64,000 nucleotides of DNA from Cylicocyclus nassatus (lineage: Eukaryota; Nematoda; Chromadorea; Rhabditida; Strongylidae): contig CATQJL010000316.1 of assembly GCA_958299035.1 (NCBI GenBank), positions 8,154,347 through 8,218,346 of the forward strand, written 5' to 3'. Made by a program: the position numbers and the translations under genes. The stretch's first letter is position 1. The number at the start of each line of letters is the position of its first letter. The notes beneath the pieces were generated by a model. That model had not been told where the DNA came from. It did not search any database and saw only the letters and a program-made list of their open reading frames with translations. This document shows, piece by piece, positions 34,601 through 42,895 of the stretch.

Positions 34601-37600
34601 ACCCGGTCCCCCCCCCCTCCCTCTCCTGATCAATATTCTATCATTTTGTACCCAATCAGTGTTTGTTTATTGGCATATTACATCGCTATGCCCAAGCCAA
34701 GTTCATACCATTTTTTTCTAGTTCGTCAACAGCCTTTTTCAGCGCTGCGCTCAATCTTTATCTTTTTCCAAACAGATCTGTCCAAGCCTACCACTACATA
34801 TTTCAAGACTGATACGGTAGATCCGCATGCAAGGTGAAGGGAGGACTATCTGCCGTAGACTACTGCGGTATGAAATTGCTGTATAGTCCCTTCACATGCC
34901 GACAACTATTCAAGAACTTTCGTCATCGTATTTCGACACAAAGTGCAAATAAATAGCCGCCGTGGTCTTGTTGACGAGTGTAACAACGGCGCTAGTGCAT
35001 CGTTGAGAAAGCCACGTTTGGCTTCCTTCATGTTCTGTCAATTTCGGAGATGTTCAAGCCGAATGCTTGTTGCCATAGCTCGATTGTTCTAAGCTATGGG
35101 CCAACAAAGTGAGCGATAAACTAGAATCAAAAGACAGTGTTGTGTCGAGATCGTCATAGCTCTGGCGTACCGTCTATCCGTATGTCAGGCAACTTTTCTT
35201 CAGCGTAAAGTACAGTGTTGCTATTTAGCCTAAATGTTTGCTTCGAAACTGACGAAATATTATGTAAAGAGCTGTGACATGTTAATCGCATATATCGCAT
35301 ACGTGCTACGAAAAAGAAAAGACTTTTTAATGATCAAATAGTCAACGTTGATATGCTTTTTTGAAGTGTGGAAAAAATCATAAGCGACAATTGACATTAG
35401 TGCAAAAAGAAGCAACAAATCAGAACAACTAATCTCATTTCCTCAGATTTTCACCATTTGCAAGAGTTCAAATGCGGATCTTTTTTTGGAAACAGAAACA
35501 ACATTTTGGAAAATGCGCTGCAGTAGAGCTGTATAATCCGGAAGCTACTTTCTGGATAGCAGCATGAACTACCAAGCAAGGGAAACAAATTGCCAAGCTT
35601 TGAGGTCCTTCAAAATTAACACGACTTACCAGTTGTCGGTCTGCCAGTTGATCTTCTAGAAGTTCGAGTACCCTGCGTTTGTTCCGTCGTTTCAGTGGAA
35701 CGACCTATAACGACTGTTATTCTTCAATTATGCCAAGCTTCTGAAGGAAGTCAACCTACCGAAATCGATAATCTTCTCGATAATATTCTTGTCCGTTCCT
35801 GCTACGTTTTCATCGTTCATTTCATACAATTGTGCAACGGTTTGGGAAGGTTTCGTGTTTGAAACGATAAGACTTTTTTTAAGGACGCCAGATTTTTGCA
35901 GTTCAGTAACGAAGTTCTTCACATCTTCGTCTTTACTGTAAAATGACCTCCTTACTTCAAAAAATGAAGGAGTGAAGCTATACATAATAACCTCCTGTGA
36001 GAAAGAAAAGCTACAATGTGTGGGTTTAGGTCTCAAAGTCCCGAATTTTTTTGAATGTGTGATAGATTTCGAGCATATGAAACACACTACTTAGCCCCGA
36101 GCAAAAAAAAGGAACTTTCCATTAGCAGCTAGTCATAAAAGATGATCACGCAGTCCAAGATTTTTTTTCATGCAATCTGCTTCTTGCGTGTCCATGTGAC
36201 TGTTTCGATGACAGGTTAAAAAAATGAATATAAAAAAACAAATGGGTATAATGAGGTAAATATCACGCTATCAGCGTGTTCTGATACAGCCAAATTGCTG
36301 AATATGGAAGGTTCCAGAATAGCATTCGGATGAATATTTATATTTGATGCACAATCTTGGCGCGCTTAAGTTCGCTTCTGAAAAACTTGGTCTTGATACT
36401 GGCTATAAAAAGCTATAATTATTCTTGTGGACGTATGGAGTGTGTGCTAAGGTCACTTCATTAAAATGAGAACAACTGTACAATACCACTCTCATAACGT
36501 GCAAAATTTCCGTGAATGTCGCGAAATTCCGAAATTTCCGCAAACTTTCCGGAATTTCGCGAAATTCCGGGAATGTCGCGAAGTTTCGCGAAATTCCGGA
36601 AATTTCGCGGAATTTTCGGAATTTCGCGACATTTTCGGAATTTCGCGACATTTACGGAAATTTTGCACATTCTGTGAGCGGTATTGTATTCGACTTGCTA
36701 ACAACATTTCTTACATTGTTTTGCTGCTAGTGACACATTGTAGGATAGAATATCTGCCAACACGACTTTCGAATTTGAAAGACAATTCATGAGAAGGCGA
36801 TTTTGTAACATCATAATCTGACGAACAATTCAAATAAAGATCTGTGCTAAGCATGGTCCGATAGAGGTGTTCACAAAGTTTTGTACTCACAAAAATTTGC
36901 GGACAATTTCCGCAACAGGTAGGCGAAAAGTGCAGGCGAAGTTGCGATCTTGATTGGTTTAGCTACTTCTATCTCACTTTAGCTTTACTGTAAGACTCTC
37001 TAGTGCAAAATAAATAGGATTTTCGTAAAGATCGGGACCAAAAACCACTATGAGCGAAGGTTCCGGTCAATCCGAGAACCTAATATTTTGAATCAAATCT
37101 TGCGCCGAGGCCAAGAGTGAGGAGCGAGAAAAAATCAAGTGCTACTAGTTCCTTAGAAAATCAAACCATAGATGTTATCCGACCCATTGATTACAAAAAA
37201 CACATCTGATTAGCGAGATAGCTTCTTTCCGTAGGACTACGGTGGATAGATTTTAGAGAAATGTCGATTTTTTCGAAATTTGCTAGCTCCGCCCATTTTG
37301 GCCCCGCCCACACCCAAGTCTCCACCCACTTTTCCCCCACCTTCCCATTCCAACCCATCCATGCCTGGGCCACTAACCCGCCAATAACCACCAATGAACC
37401 ACTTCTGACCGATTTATACATAGAGATCAAAGATCAAATTAAGGAAAACTATCTCCAGATACTATAGGGCAGCGCCCCTTCACATTCATGCTGCTGTCCA
37501 GCTTTCTTCATCAGCTGATAGCGCATCAAAAGTTGTATCGAAATATTGCTATGCCAGCGCCTTGATTATTCTCCTGGAATTATCATTTCATTTTGATCTA

Positions 37601-40600
37601 TCATAAAGTTTTCCGAAAAATTTCCAAGTCCAGAACCGTTCTTAGATCAGCCTCTTGTGTATTTAACATCCATTTCTTCTGTAAATTTTTTGGTATGACC
37701 CCTTCGAATACAAACACAAATACGGGTATCCGGACACTTCGTTCCCATTTTCCACAAAGATATGCATAAAAATGTACATTGGCTTTCTTATAAACCCTCG
37801 CTTATAAAAGAGTTCAAATCCCGCTTTTATCATAAAAAGAAAGAGCTCACAAAGTTGCATATAAATGACTTCATAGCATTTGCCCATCAGCGCTAGTCGC
37901 GGTGATATGCGGTCACTCTCGCACCGTAATTAGCAAATCTCGCACCTCGGCTGTCAATTACAATACCACTCTCATAACGTGCAAAATTTCCGTGAATGTC
38001 GCGAAATTCCGAAATTTCCGCGAACTTTCCGGAATTTCGCGAAATTCCGGGAATGTCGCGAAGTTTCGCGAAATTCCGGAAATTTCGCGGAATTTTCGGA
38101 ATTTCGCGACATTTTCGGAATTTCGCGACATCTACGGAAATTTTGCACATTCTGTGAGCGGTATTGTACTTGAGCGAATTGTATCCTAATGGCCTTAATA
38201 GCAGCTGGATCAATGCTGTGTACCTCGAGTCATGCCAGCATATTCGTATTACAGTTCTGTTACGATGACTATTGGTTTAAAGAAAAGTTACCTGTAGGAG
38301 AAGTCACATGGGATGAAGTAAACGAGAAGATCTTTGGCGTTTCGTCGACTTGTATACGCTTTTGCGACCCTAAAACACCTCTTTCTTTGCACTGATTGAC
38401 CTCTTCAATTACCAGATTGGGACCTCAGAATGGGTCTCAGTATAGAGAACAATTTCCATAATTTCTACCTCTTTAGTCCAGCGTTTTGCATCACTTTTCA
38501 TCGGGACTAGAATGAACTTACTGTTCTTGTTTGTACGATGATTCATTCGCAGCTTCCACTTTCTTCAACCGCTCGAGAGCTTCCTCCGCGGTCATCGGTG
38601 ATGTCGTATCCACATCATTCGAATAGAAGATGAAGGCGAATTTTTGGTTCGAACCTAATCCTTCGATCGACTTTCGAGTATTTTCCACATTCTGCAAAGC
38701 AATTTTCAAAAATTACATCTCAAAGTTCTTGCTACAGTAGATTTTCCTGATTTTAGCAAGAATCTCCATTATAAAAGGATGGATTCTGCGTCTTCAATGC
38801 CCTCTGCGGGATGCGCCGCAAGCACACTACTTCATAGTCGAAGAGGCAATTGTATGCGTGCGAGCCTATATAGTGACTTGCGAGGGCCAGCCGTTTACCA
38901 AGTCAGTGCTTTTATCCTCTCAGATTACTTTGGTACCAATTTACCGGCCCCGGAGGGTAGAGGGCTTGGTTGGCACAGGGACAGGGATCGAACCTGTGCC
39001 CTATCTGGTAATAGCGGCGCCACATACTACTACGCTACTCGCCCCAGTATACATCTCTACACAGGGTGATATCAAAAAACAAATCGAACGTCTGATTTCC
39101 AATGACTCTCTTGTATGAAGGGTTTTCGCGGCTGTTCTAGGCAGCATATTGTAGAGCTGTCTTCAACTTACAATCAGATCTACAGTATGGGGCGGATTAT
39201 CGGTCTTTTACTGCAGAACTACGATAGAAAGCTTAGAGAGGGTTTTAGTTTAGACAAGGCCTATTTGACCTTAGAGAGCAAACTAAGCAAACTGAAGCTT
39301 CTTACACTAGCCTAAGTCAGAAAATCGCTGTCTCCTATAAAGTTTGCATTTTACGGTAGTGCTTTCCTCACAAGTTATGACGTATTTCGTGATGTCTTCC
39401 TATTGTTCCTCAAAAATGCGCGACCATTTGAAAAGCTTTGAAGCATATAAAAAAGTTACATAGTAAAGTCAGCTTGCGCGAAAATCTTGGCACATTCAAA
39501 TTTTCCGTAAATTATTTCTACATGGCGGCTTATTCATGGCGGTATGCTAGAAATTCCTAAATCCTACAGCAGTGAAAAAAGATAGGCGATTTGCTTCACG
39601 CTGCAGATCTAAGTTAAGACAGCTCTGCGATATGCTAGCTGAAGTTTCCCGAAATGTATTTCAACAAGAGAGCCATTAGCAGTCGAAAATACAATGCAAT
39701 TGTTGCACCCTGTATGCATAATTTGTTCGATACTATCATAATTTGGCATCCCTATAATATATTTAGCTAAAAATTGGATGCTGGCAAAGTATAGATTTCG
39801 TATAAAGCAGTAGGATACATCCGGTCAATATTTTCCTGTTTTTTTTTTCGTCATATTCATCAAAAATCACATTGAGAGCAGTTAAAATTTGCGGTTGTAA
39901 TGGTGCAGTGCAAACTAGAGAGCTTTTAACGGTGTCTTTTTTTTGGGTTTAGAGGTAAATACCTTTTGACATCTTGTCTACTATCAGCTGCATATTTTGG
40001 TACCAAACCCGTCAAAAACGATTAATCAAGTCGATTTTTGCACGTTTGATGTGCGTGCATTAAAAGTTTAAAGCTGTTATCACACATGTAATATCAGTAA
40101 AATGATAACCATTTATGGTATTAGTTGTAAGTAAAAAATGTGACTTTCTAATCTCTTACAGGTAACTAGGAAATTGCAGTAGCATGCTCACGAGGAGATG
40201 GTCAGAACTCGAAGTGGCCAAGCCAAGCAAGCTGCCTAAATTTCATGCAGCATTTAACCCTGATTTCGAAACTGTATTCCATATCCTAGCGCCTTTGTGA
40301 GCGAAGTTATAAGCCGTTTTATTGCGAGAAAATCGTACATAAAAATCGCGAAATTGAGCAAACTGCATTTTCAGCAAACCTTTAGGCTTTAAAAATATAG
40401 AGTAACCTAGCTCCATGTTTTGGCCCAGCATTAAGCCGAACATGGCTCTACACTGTCAAATATGCGCTTTGCATGCACAATTTCTTAGGGCAATAACGGG
40501 CTTCAACGGCTCATAACTTCGCCCATAGGTGCTAAGCAGATATCAGTGGCGTACCGAGGTCCCACCCCCCGAGAAGGGGTCGCGAAATTTTTGAAAGTCA

Positions 40601-42895
40601 CTTATATGAGTCATAAAAATGTGCAAAAGACTTATTTATACTTGTAAGTAACTAAAATATTTTTTAAAATTTTAAAAAAATTCAATTTAGCTTTATAAAA
40701 AATTTTTTTTCGAGGGTGTAGCTGACGCCACGCCCCCTTTTTCTAAAATTTTGGGGTTGTGGGCCCGCGAAAATTTCAAGAAGCGTACCAAAAAATTTTT
40801 CCGGGCGCGTGGCTAACGCCACGCACCTTCATCAGAAAAATTTTTGTCGCCCCCCCCCCGAGCCGAAATCCTGGGTACGCCACTGGCAGATATGGAATAC
40901 AGATTCGAAGTCAGCGTTTTATGATGCATCTAAAGGCATGCAACCTGTTTGGATTGCCACTTCGATTTCTGAACATTCCCTTGTCAGGAGTTCTTTCCCT
41001 TTTGCTTGCAGCGATATCTTTGACGCTGTTTCAAACATTTCATGGCGCATTACAATACTTTTCGAGGGAGCATATAAACAGCAATGCATTCGTAGTACTG
41101 CTGCATCAATTCCTAATAGGATCAAACAGATTCATGTGTGCATTCTTATACATAAAGCTGAATGTCTGTTTGTCTGCTTGTCTGTTTGTCTGTCTGTCTG
41201 TATGTCTGTATGTCTGTGTGTACGTATGTGCGGAATAGAAATTTTTATCTTTGAACCGATTTGGACCAAACTTGGCACATCTACTTCGGGGCTAGGAGCG
41301 TGTTATGGGCTTTTGCGTTATCCGATTTAATTTTATCGACTTTATCGATTTTTGCAGGGTTCGACCTAGGGGAATGAAAGCTGGCACAGGGGTAGTCTAG
41401 CATGATGATTATGATTACAATATCAGCTTCTGGAGTTATCGATTAGTTTTATGGATTATATCGATTTTTTGCAAATTCGAGCTACGGGGTGGGAGTTGGC
41501 ACAGAGAGGTAAGTGAGCATGCTGATTGCTAACACAGCAGGAATACGGAATTGGCATGTGGTAGTGGGCACAGGGAAAGGTTCTACAGGGATAGGGATGG
41601 GATCTTTATCATAATCCTTTGATAGGGCCGAGCGGAGCCAGGTAAGCCAGCTAGTGCCCTATGAAATGCATTGAAAATTCGATTTTCTGCGCTAATATCT
41701 CTCTTGTCCAAACAAATCTGGCGAAACTGTGTAACATATCGTAGAACTGGCTTTGACTTAGATTTTTAGCGTAAAACGATGTACCATCTCTCTTCATTAC
41801 GGTAGGCACTTTCAGGCATCGTCGTCATTTCAGAACGGTACCAGCTAAAAAATTCAAGCCGGAAACTTTTGTGATGGGTCCTTACATACTTGTAAACTTT
41901 TCAAACTCTATAATCATTTTTGGTAATCAGTGGCCAAACCGCCGTCAGAAATTCCTGTGTTTATTACTGGACCAGAGAACCGGTGAAGCAAAAGCTCATT
42001 TATTAGAAGTGCTCGTTAAGCTAGTAACAGAGCCAGCTCTTTCAAACATTTTTTGATGCAATATATGCTTTCATCGGCTCAAAATCTTATACAATGTTCC
42101 TACCGTAATTCTACAAGAATGAAGGGTCTTTGACCCGTTTTATATCAGCGTTTGAGTCGAAGCCAGCCTTACTATGTCCTAGCTAAAGATATGAAAAGCT
42201 TCTACATCGGGAGAGTTATTATCGAAGCGAGCGAACGTTCGGTACGTTCTTGTGAGACACAAGAAGTTTTTGTATCTTTGTGAGAGTAGCATAGATGCTC
42301 GAAAAAAGTTGTGAGTATCTAGCGTCTTCAATATCTAGATTTTTCTACCGTATCTACTTGACTATCCCCACCCTCTGCATAGACTCTGCAGTCTCCTGCG
42401 CAACTAACAGCGATAAGGTAGAAAAAAAGAAATAAAGAGCTTTAGGAGAGGAAAAGAATGCAAAACGCTTCTAGAAATTTTTTGTCAGCTTTGATCTTTT
42501 ACTTACATATGCCTTGGATGTGTTTTTGATGATTAGCTCACTATCAAAGGGCGACTTGACACTAAGCGTATTAACCGACATTAGATATTTGAAAAATTTC
42601 AAAAATAGCATACCAAATCAAGACTGCATTCGCCCTCCATAAGATTTTGGTATTGCCCTGATATTCGCTGTGATCGTGCAGGTGCTGGGTCACCGAGATG
42701 CATAGCAAAGTACATGACAGGAAGCTCTTCATCTGGAATAAGAAAAGATTAATTCAGTAACTTCTGGAAAAGCGAAATCTTCACCTTACCTTTATCCTTC
42801 TTTCTACCCGGTAAGACCACTGCTAGGACAACGGCGACGATGGCAATGATTAGGATTATGCCACCTCCTATTCCCCACTTAGCGCCTTTCTTCAT
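15319..42895 (-). CDS. Giant membrane-anchored protein with tandem VWA-like modules (59 exons, ~2013 aa)
   Basis: One frame runs from the ATG at 42893-42895 to the TAA at 15319-15321 through 59 exons with phase-compatible GT-AG junctions (6042 coding nt). Exon 1 encodes MKKGAKW, then an Ile/Val/Ala/Leu membrane segment (~residues 11-30) and GRKKDK, so a signal anchor is likely with the rest extracellular or lumenal. A divergent first module is followed by nine modules of about 190-207 residues. Each has a Thr/Pro/Arg linker, strand LNCLLVGDMYNYG, helix EAELISQIGYDVF, strand GLWAYGYT, a helix ending AINAM, strand NCLVFFTAQ, then IVAVGLSG and a final strand-helix like ISVPYHYLDEDVDKIVKAI. The order fits a VWA (Rossmann-like) fold, but the MIDAS DxSxS is replaced by D-[ML]-[YF]-[NG]. 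Adhesion or ligand binding at a surface is inference. Weakest points: the acceptors of exons 3 and 5 and possible extra exons in the large introns. Confidence 0.82.
16747..17646 (-). other. VWA-like module 8 (type A)
   Basis: Exons 17588-17646 (linker YVPTKPTTRSTSTTRRSTT), 17433-17512, 17170-17378, 17055-17120, 16927-17003 and 16747-16849. It reads LNCLLVGDMYNYL, EAELISQIGYDVF, GLWAYGYTKF, NCLVFFTAQ, IVAVGLSG and ISVPYHYLDEDVDKIV. The usual Gly after YNY is Leu here. The 54-nt intron 17379-17432 is stop-free and in frame, as in modules 5 and 6. Confidence 0.85.
18396..18750. mobile_element. MITE of the GGCAGTGT-end family
   Basis: Ends are imperfect inverted repeats about 110 bp long: ggcagtgtttggtcaaaaag at the left and, reversed, ctgggacaatgcc at the right, with tattcgctatgctgaattcg facing attcagcatagcgaatag. 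A related half copy lies at 61388-61560, and 46351-46812 shares the same first bases. Confidence 0.7.
20015..20197 (-). CDS. Possible small single-pass membrane peptide (60 aa), nested in an intron
   Basis: I do not recognise it. It opens MGYWDVVIVIVEIMSFMIYI, a hydrophobic segment of about 20 residues, followed by basic SSEQRRKRF and a His-rich end. The ATG sits in aaaaATGG, a favourable context. It is on the same strand as the host gene. With no homologue search or splice evidence it may equally be a chance frame. Confidence 0.25.
   Translation of the reverse strand: MGYWDVVIVIVEIMSFMIYILLKLSSEQRRKRFKASCNENHTTKPYDTTYHSDRHHDQEH
22075..22723. mobile_element. MITE with about 225-bp inverted arms
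   Basis: The left arm begins caaggagaggatacttagtc and the right arm ends gactaagtatcctctccttg; inside, ccaactggtggcaactg faces cagttgccaccagttg. The arms differ at several sites and by a small insertion, so the copy is not young. No coding content. Confidence 0.8.
23839..24765 (-). other. VWA-like module 6 (type A core behind a B-type linker)
   Basis: Exons 24683-24765 (linker DDKPWTTKKPTTTKPTT...), 24527-24609, 24264-24472, 24151-24216, 24019-24095 and 23839-23941. It reads LNCLIVGDMYNYG, EAELISQIGYDVF, GLWAYGYTKF, NCLVFFTAQ, IVAVGLSG and ISVPYHYLDEDVDKIV. The linker start DDKPWTT is that of B modules, while the five fold exons are A type, so this module looks like a recombinant. Confidence 0.85.
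24822..25761 (-). other. VWA-like module 5 (type A)
   Basis: Exons 25688-25761 (linker YVPTKSTTRSTSTTRRSTTR...), 25536-25615, 25273-25481, 25160-25225, 25021-25097 and 24822-24924. It reads LNCMLVGDMYNYG, EAELISQIGYDVF, GLWAYGYTKF, NCLVFFTAQ, LLVVGLSG and ISVPHHYLDEDVDKIV. Its second and third exons and nearby introns are nearly identical to module 6 at a 1009-bp offset. The 54-nt intron 25482-25535 is stop-free and in frame. Confidence 0.85.
25917..27426 (-). other. 1.5-kb intron inside module 4
   Basis: Contains a diverged tRNA-related SINE (27112-27375), a short direct repeat ttttgaaaac...ttcttattgcctcaatg at about 26580-26650, and a 145-codon minus-strand frame (26645-27082) with no recognisable features. 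I see no gene I would support. Confidence 0.55.
27112..27375 (-). mobile_element. Diverged copy of the tRNA-derived SINE
   Basis: Shares cttcatagccgaagaggc, cactctggcaccaattta and gggtggagggcttg with the better copy at 38771-39046, in the same order and orientation. Its tail holds ggataaaggat repeats. The promoter boxes are degraded. Confidence 0.65.
28263..29150 (-). other. VWA-like module 3 (type A)
   Basis: Exons 29095-29150 (linker YVPTTTGLPTKPPTTTTT), 28968-29047, 28707-28915, 28594-28659, 28456-28532 and 28263-28365. It reads LNCLLVGDMYNYG, EAELLSQVSYDVF, GLWAYGYTKY, DCLAFFTAQ, IVVVGLSG and ISVPHYYLDEDVDKIV. All six exons lie within 890 bp, with introns of about 40-95 nt. Confidence 0.85.
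29151..30803 (-). other. 1.65-kb intron between modules 2 and 3
   Basis: No conserved content. A 123-codon minus-strand frame (29683-30054) includes one hydrophobic segment (FWSIILVSGFILCSGIWAIAY). An internal direct repeat, ttcaatatttttcttytgc, lies near 29726-29780. I do not support a gene here. Confidence 0.4.
30804..33584 (-). other. VWA-like module 2 (type B)
   Basis: Exons 33544-33584 (short linker QKTTTILPTGSTK), 33402-33478, 31639-31844, 31523-31591, 31391-31464 and 30804-30906. It reads RCLFIGDMYNFG, REFIATLGYDFF, GFWAYGHLKP, NCLVFFAAP, IVAVGFAG and IKVPFYYNDEDVANVL. The last exon begins ADLKRIAG, the form seen in B modules. An intron of 1557 nt (31845-33401) separates its second and third exons. 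Confidence 0.75.
31845..33401 (-). other. 1.56-kb intron inside module 2
   Basis: AT-rich. A GC-richer block at about 32625-32880 (gccggcctcagctgacc) could be old repeat DNA. I could not identify any exon or element with confidence. Confidence 0.4.
33647..35704 (-). other. VWA-like module 1 (type A)
   Basis: Exons 35630-35704 (linker GRSTETTEQTQGTRTSRRST...), 34325-34404, 34072-34274, 33949-34020, 33809-33885 and 33647-33752. The first strand reads YNCLFVGDLYNYG, then EAELLSQVGYDIF, GLWAYGHTDF, NCLIFLTAQ, VVVVGLSG and VLISIPFYYVETDVRAIV. Exon phases are 1-1-0-2-2-1-2, the first differing because it joins module 0. It is the most diverged of the A modules. The acceptors TTAAG at 34275-34279 and 34021-34025 are weak. 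Confidence 0.75.
34405..35629 (-). other. 1.2-kb intron inside module 1
   Basis: Separates the linker exon of module 1 from its VGD exon. It holds a C-run at 34608-34622 and no feature that I can name. Confidence 0.4.
36471..36690. mobile_element. Palindromic MITE of the CRATACCGCTCA family, copy 1
   Basis: Runs TA-caataccactctcataacg ... ctgtgagcggtattg-TA, with TIRs about 35 bp long. The interior is a string of short TTCCGGAATTTCGCG-like words, so all frames give runs such as NFAKFREIP and RNFRNFA. These frames are by-products of the repeat. It sits in the intron between exons 4 and 5 of the modular gene. Confidence 0.85.
36880..37255. repeat. Diverged single arm of the giant-palindrome family
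   Basis: Order and wording match 12670-13040: aacaggtaggcgaaaagtgc, ggattttcgtaaagatcg, cgacccattgattac, then cacatctgattagcgagata. Many substitutions and indels separate it from the copy at 11490-13311. Confidence 0.6.
37955..38173. mobile_element. Palindromic MITE of the CRATACCGCTCA family, copy 2
   Basis: Almost identical to 36471-36690, in the same orientation, 1.48 kb away, again flanked by TA. Both lie in one intron of the modular gene. Confidence 0.85.
38771..39046 (-). mobile_element. tRNA-derived SINE
   Basis: Read on the minus strand from 39046 it starts tggggcgagtagcgtagtag. An A-box-like TAGCGTAGTAG lies at 39027-39037 and a perfect B box GGTTCGATCCC at 38984-38994, about 33 nt apart as in tRNA genes. 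The tRNA-like head is followed by about 200 bp of unrelated body and a tail of AT-rich ATCCTTTTAT type. The head does not need to fold as a tRNA; no functional tRNA is claimed. A second copy lies at 27112-27375. Confidence 0.8.
40190..41130. repeat. Repeat with inverted ends, interrupted by a hAT MITE
   Basis: The outer parts (40190-40543 and 40886-41130) are related to 59290-59700: both contain ttatgagccgtt/cggctcataacttcgcc, tgcaaagcgca/tgcgctttgca and gtggaatacaga-type words. The ends of each copy are inverted relative to each other. The copy at 59.3 kb lacks the insert. Confidence 0.7.
40544..40885. mobile_element. 342-bp non-autonomous hAT element (MITE) with 8-bp target duplication
   Basis: Begins cagtggcgtacc and ends ggtacgccactg. 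It is flanked on both sides by the same 8 bases, gcagatat (40536-40543 and 40886-40893). CAGTGGCG ends and 8-bp duplications are the known hAT signature. The interior has further pairs (ctgacgccacgcccc / ggctaacgccacgcac). No transposase; whether the hAT gene at 1260-5553 could mobilise it is unknown. Confidence 0.9.
41140..41669 (+). mobile_element. Possible Helitron-type non-autonomous element
   Basis: A (TGTC)n/(TGTA)n run at 41163-41222 is followed by gaaccgatttggaccaaact, an imperfect ~115-bp repeat with ttatcgatttttgca, and a 3' end reading gccgagcggagccaggtaag then ccagctag-T. The self-complementary GC-rich stretch before a CTAG-T end is the usual Helitron 3' architecture. The 5' end is not located. 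Confidence 0.45.
41670..42506 (-). other. Remainder of the 3.8-kb intron after exon 3
   Basis: AT-rich intron DNA with no exon or mobile element that I can support. Confidence 0.4.

Larger units (their letters stand above)
35760..42895 (-). other. Head of the modular gene: anchor exon and divergent module 0
   Basis: Exons 42790-42895, 42614-42732, 42507-42554, 38522-38691 and 35760-35977. The first carries the membrane anchor. The second is a unique juxtamembrane stretch (DEELPVMYFAMHLGDPAPAR...). Exons three to five read as a worn VWA-like unit: SELIIKNTSKAY where the first strand should be, NVENTRKSIEGL helix, KFAFIFYSNDVD strand, then VRRSFYSKDEDVKNFVTEL and KKSLIVSNTKPS. Exon 3 uses an odd acceptor (GTCAAG) chosen because it alone keeps the frame; exon 5 uses TATAG by the same reasoning. 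Introns of 3815 nt (38692-42506) and 2544 nt (35978-38521) hold mobile elements. Confidence 0.65.

Noticed and set aside
36403..38213. Open frames rich in NFAKF/RNFRN words
   Set aside because: They are translations of a palindromic short-word MITE, open in several frames at once.
38984..39037. A functional tRNA gene, because of the good A and B boxes
   Set aside because: The head lacks a convincing acceptor stem and continues into a repeated non-tRNA body with a second genomic copy, so SINE fits better.
40759..41330. 159- and 173-codon plus-strand frames ending in Cys/Val/Leu runs
   Set aside because: They cross the hAT MITE boundary and end in the TGTC microsatellite, which encodes the VCLSVCL-type runs.
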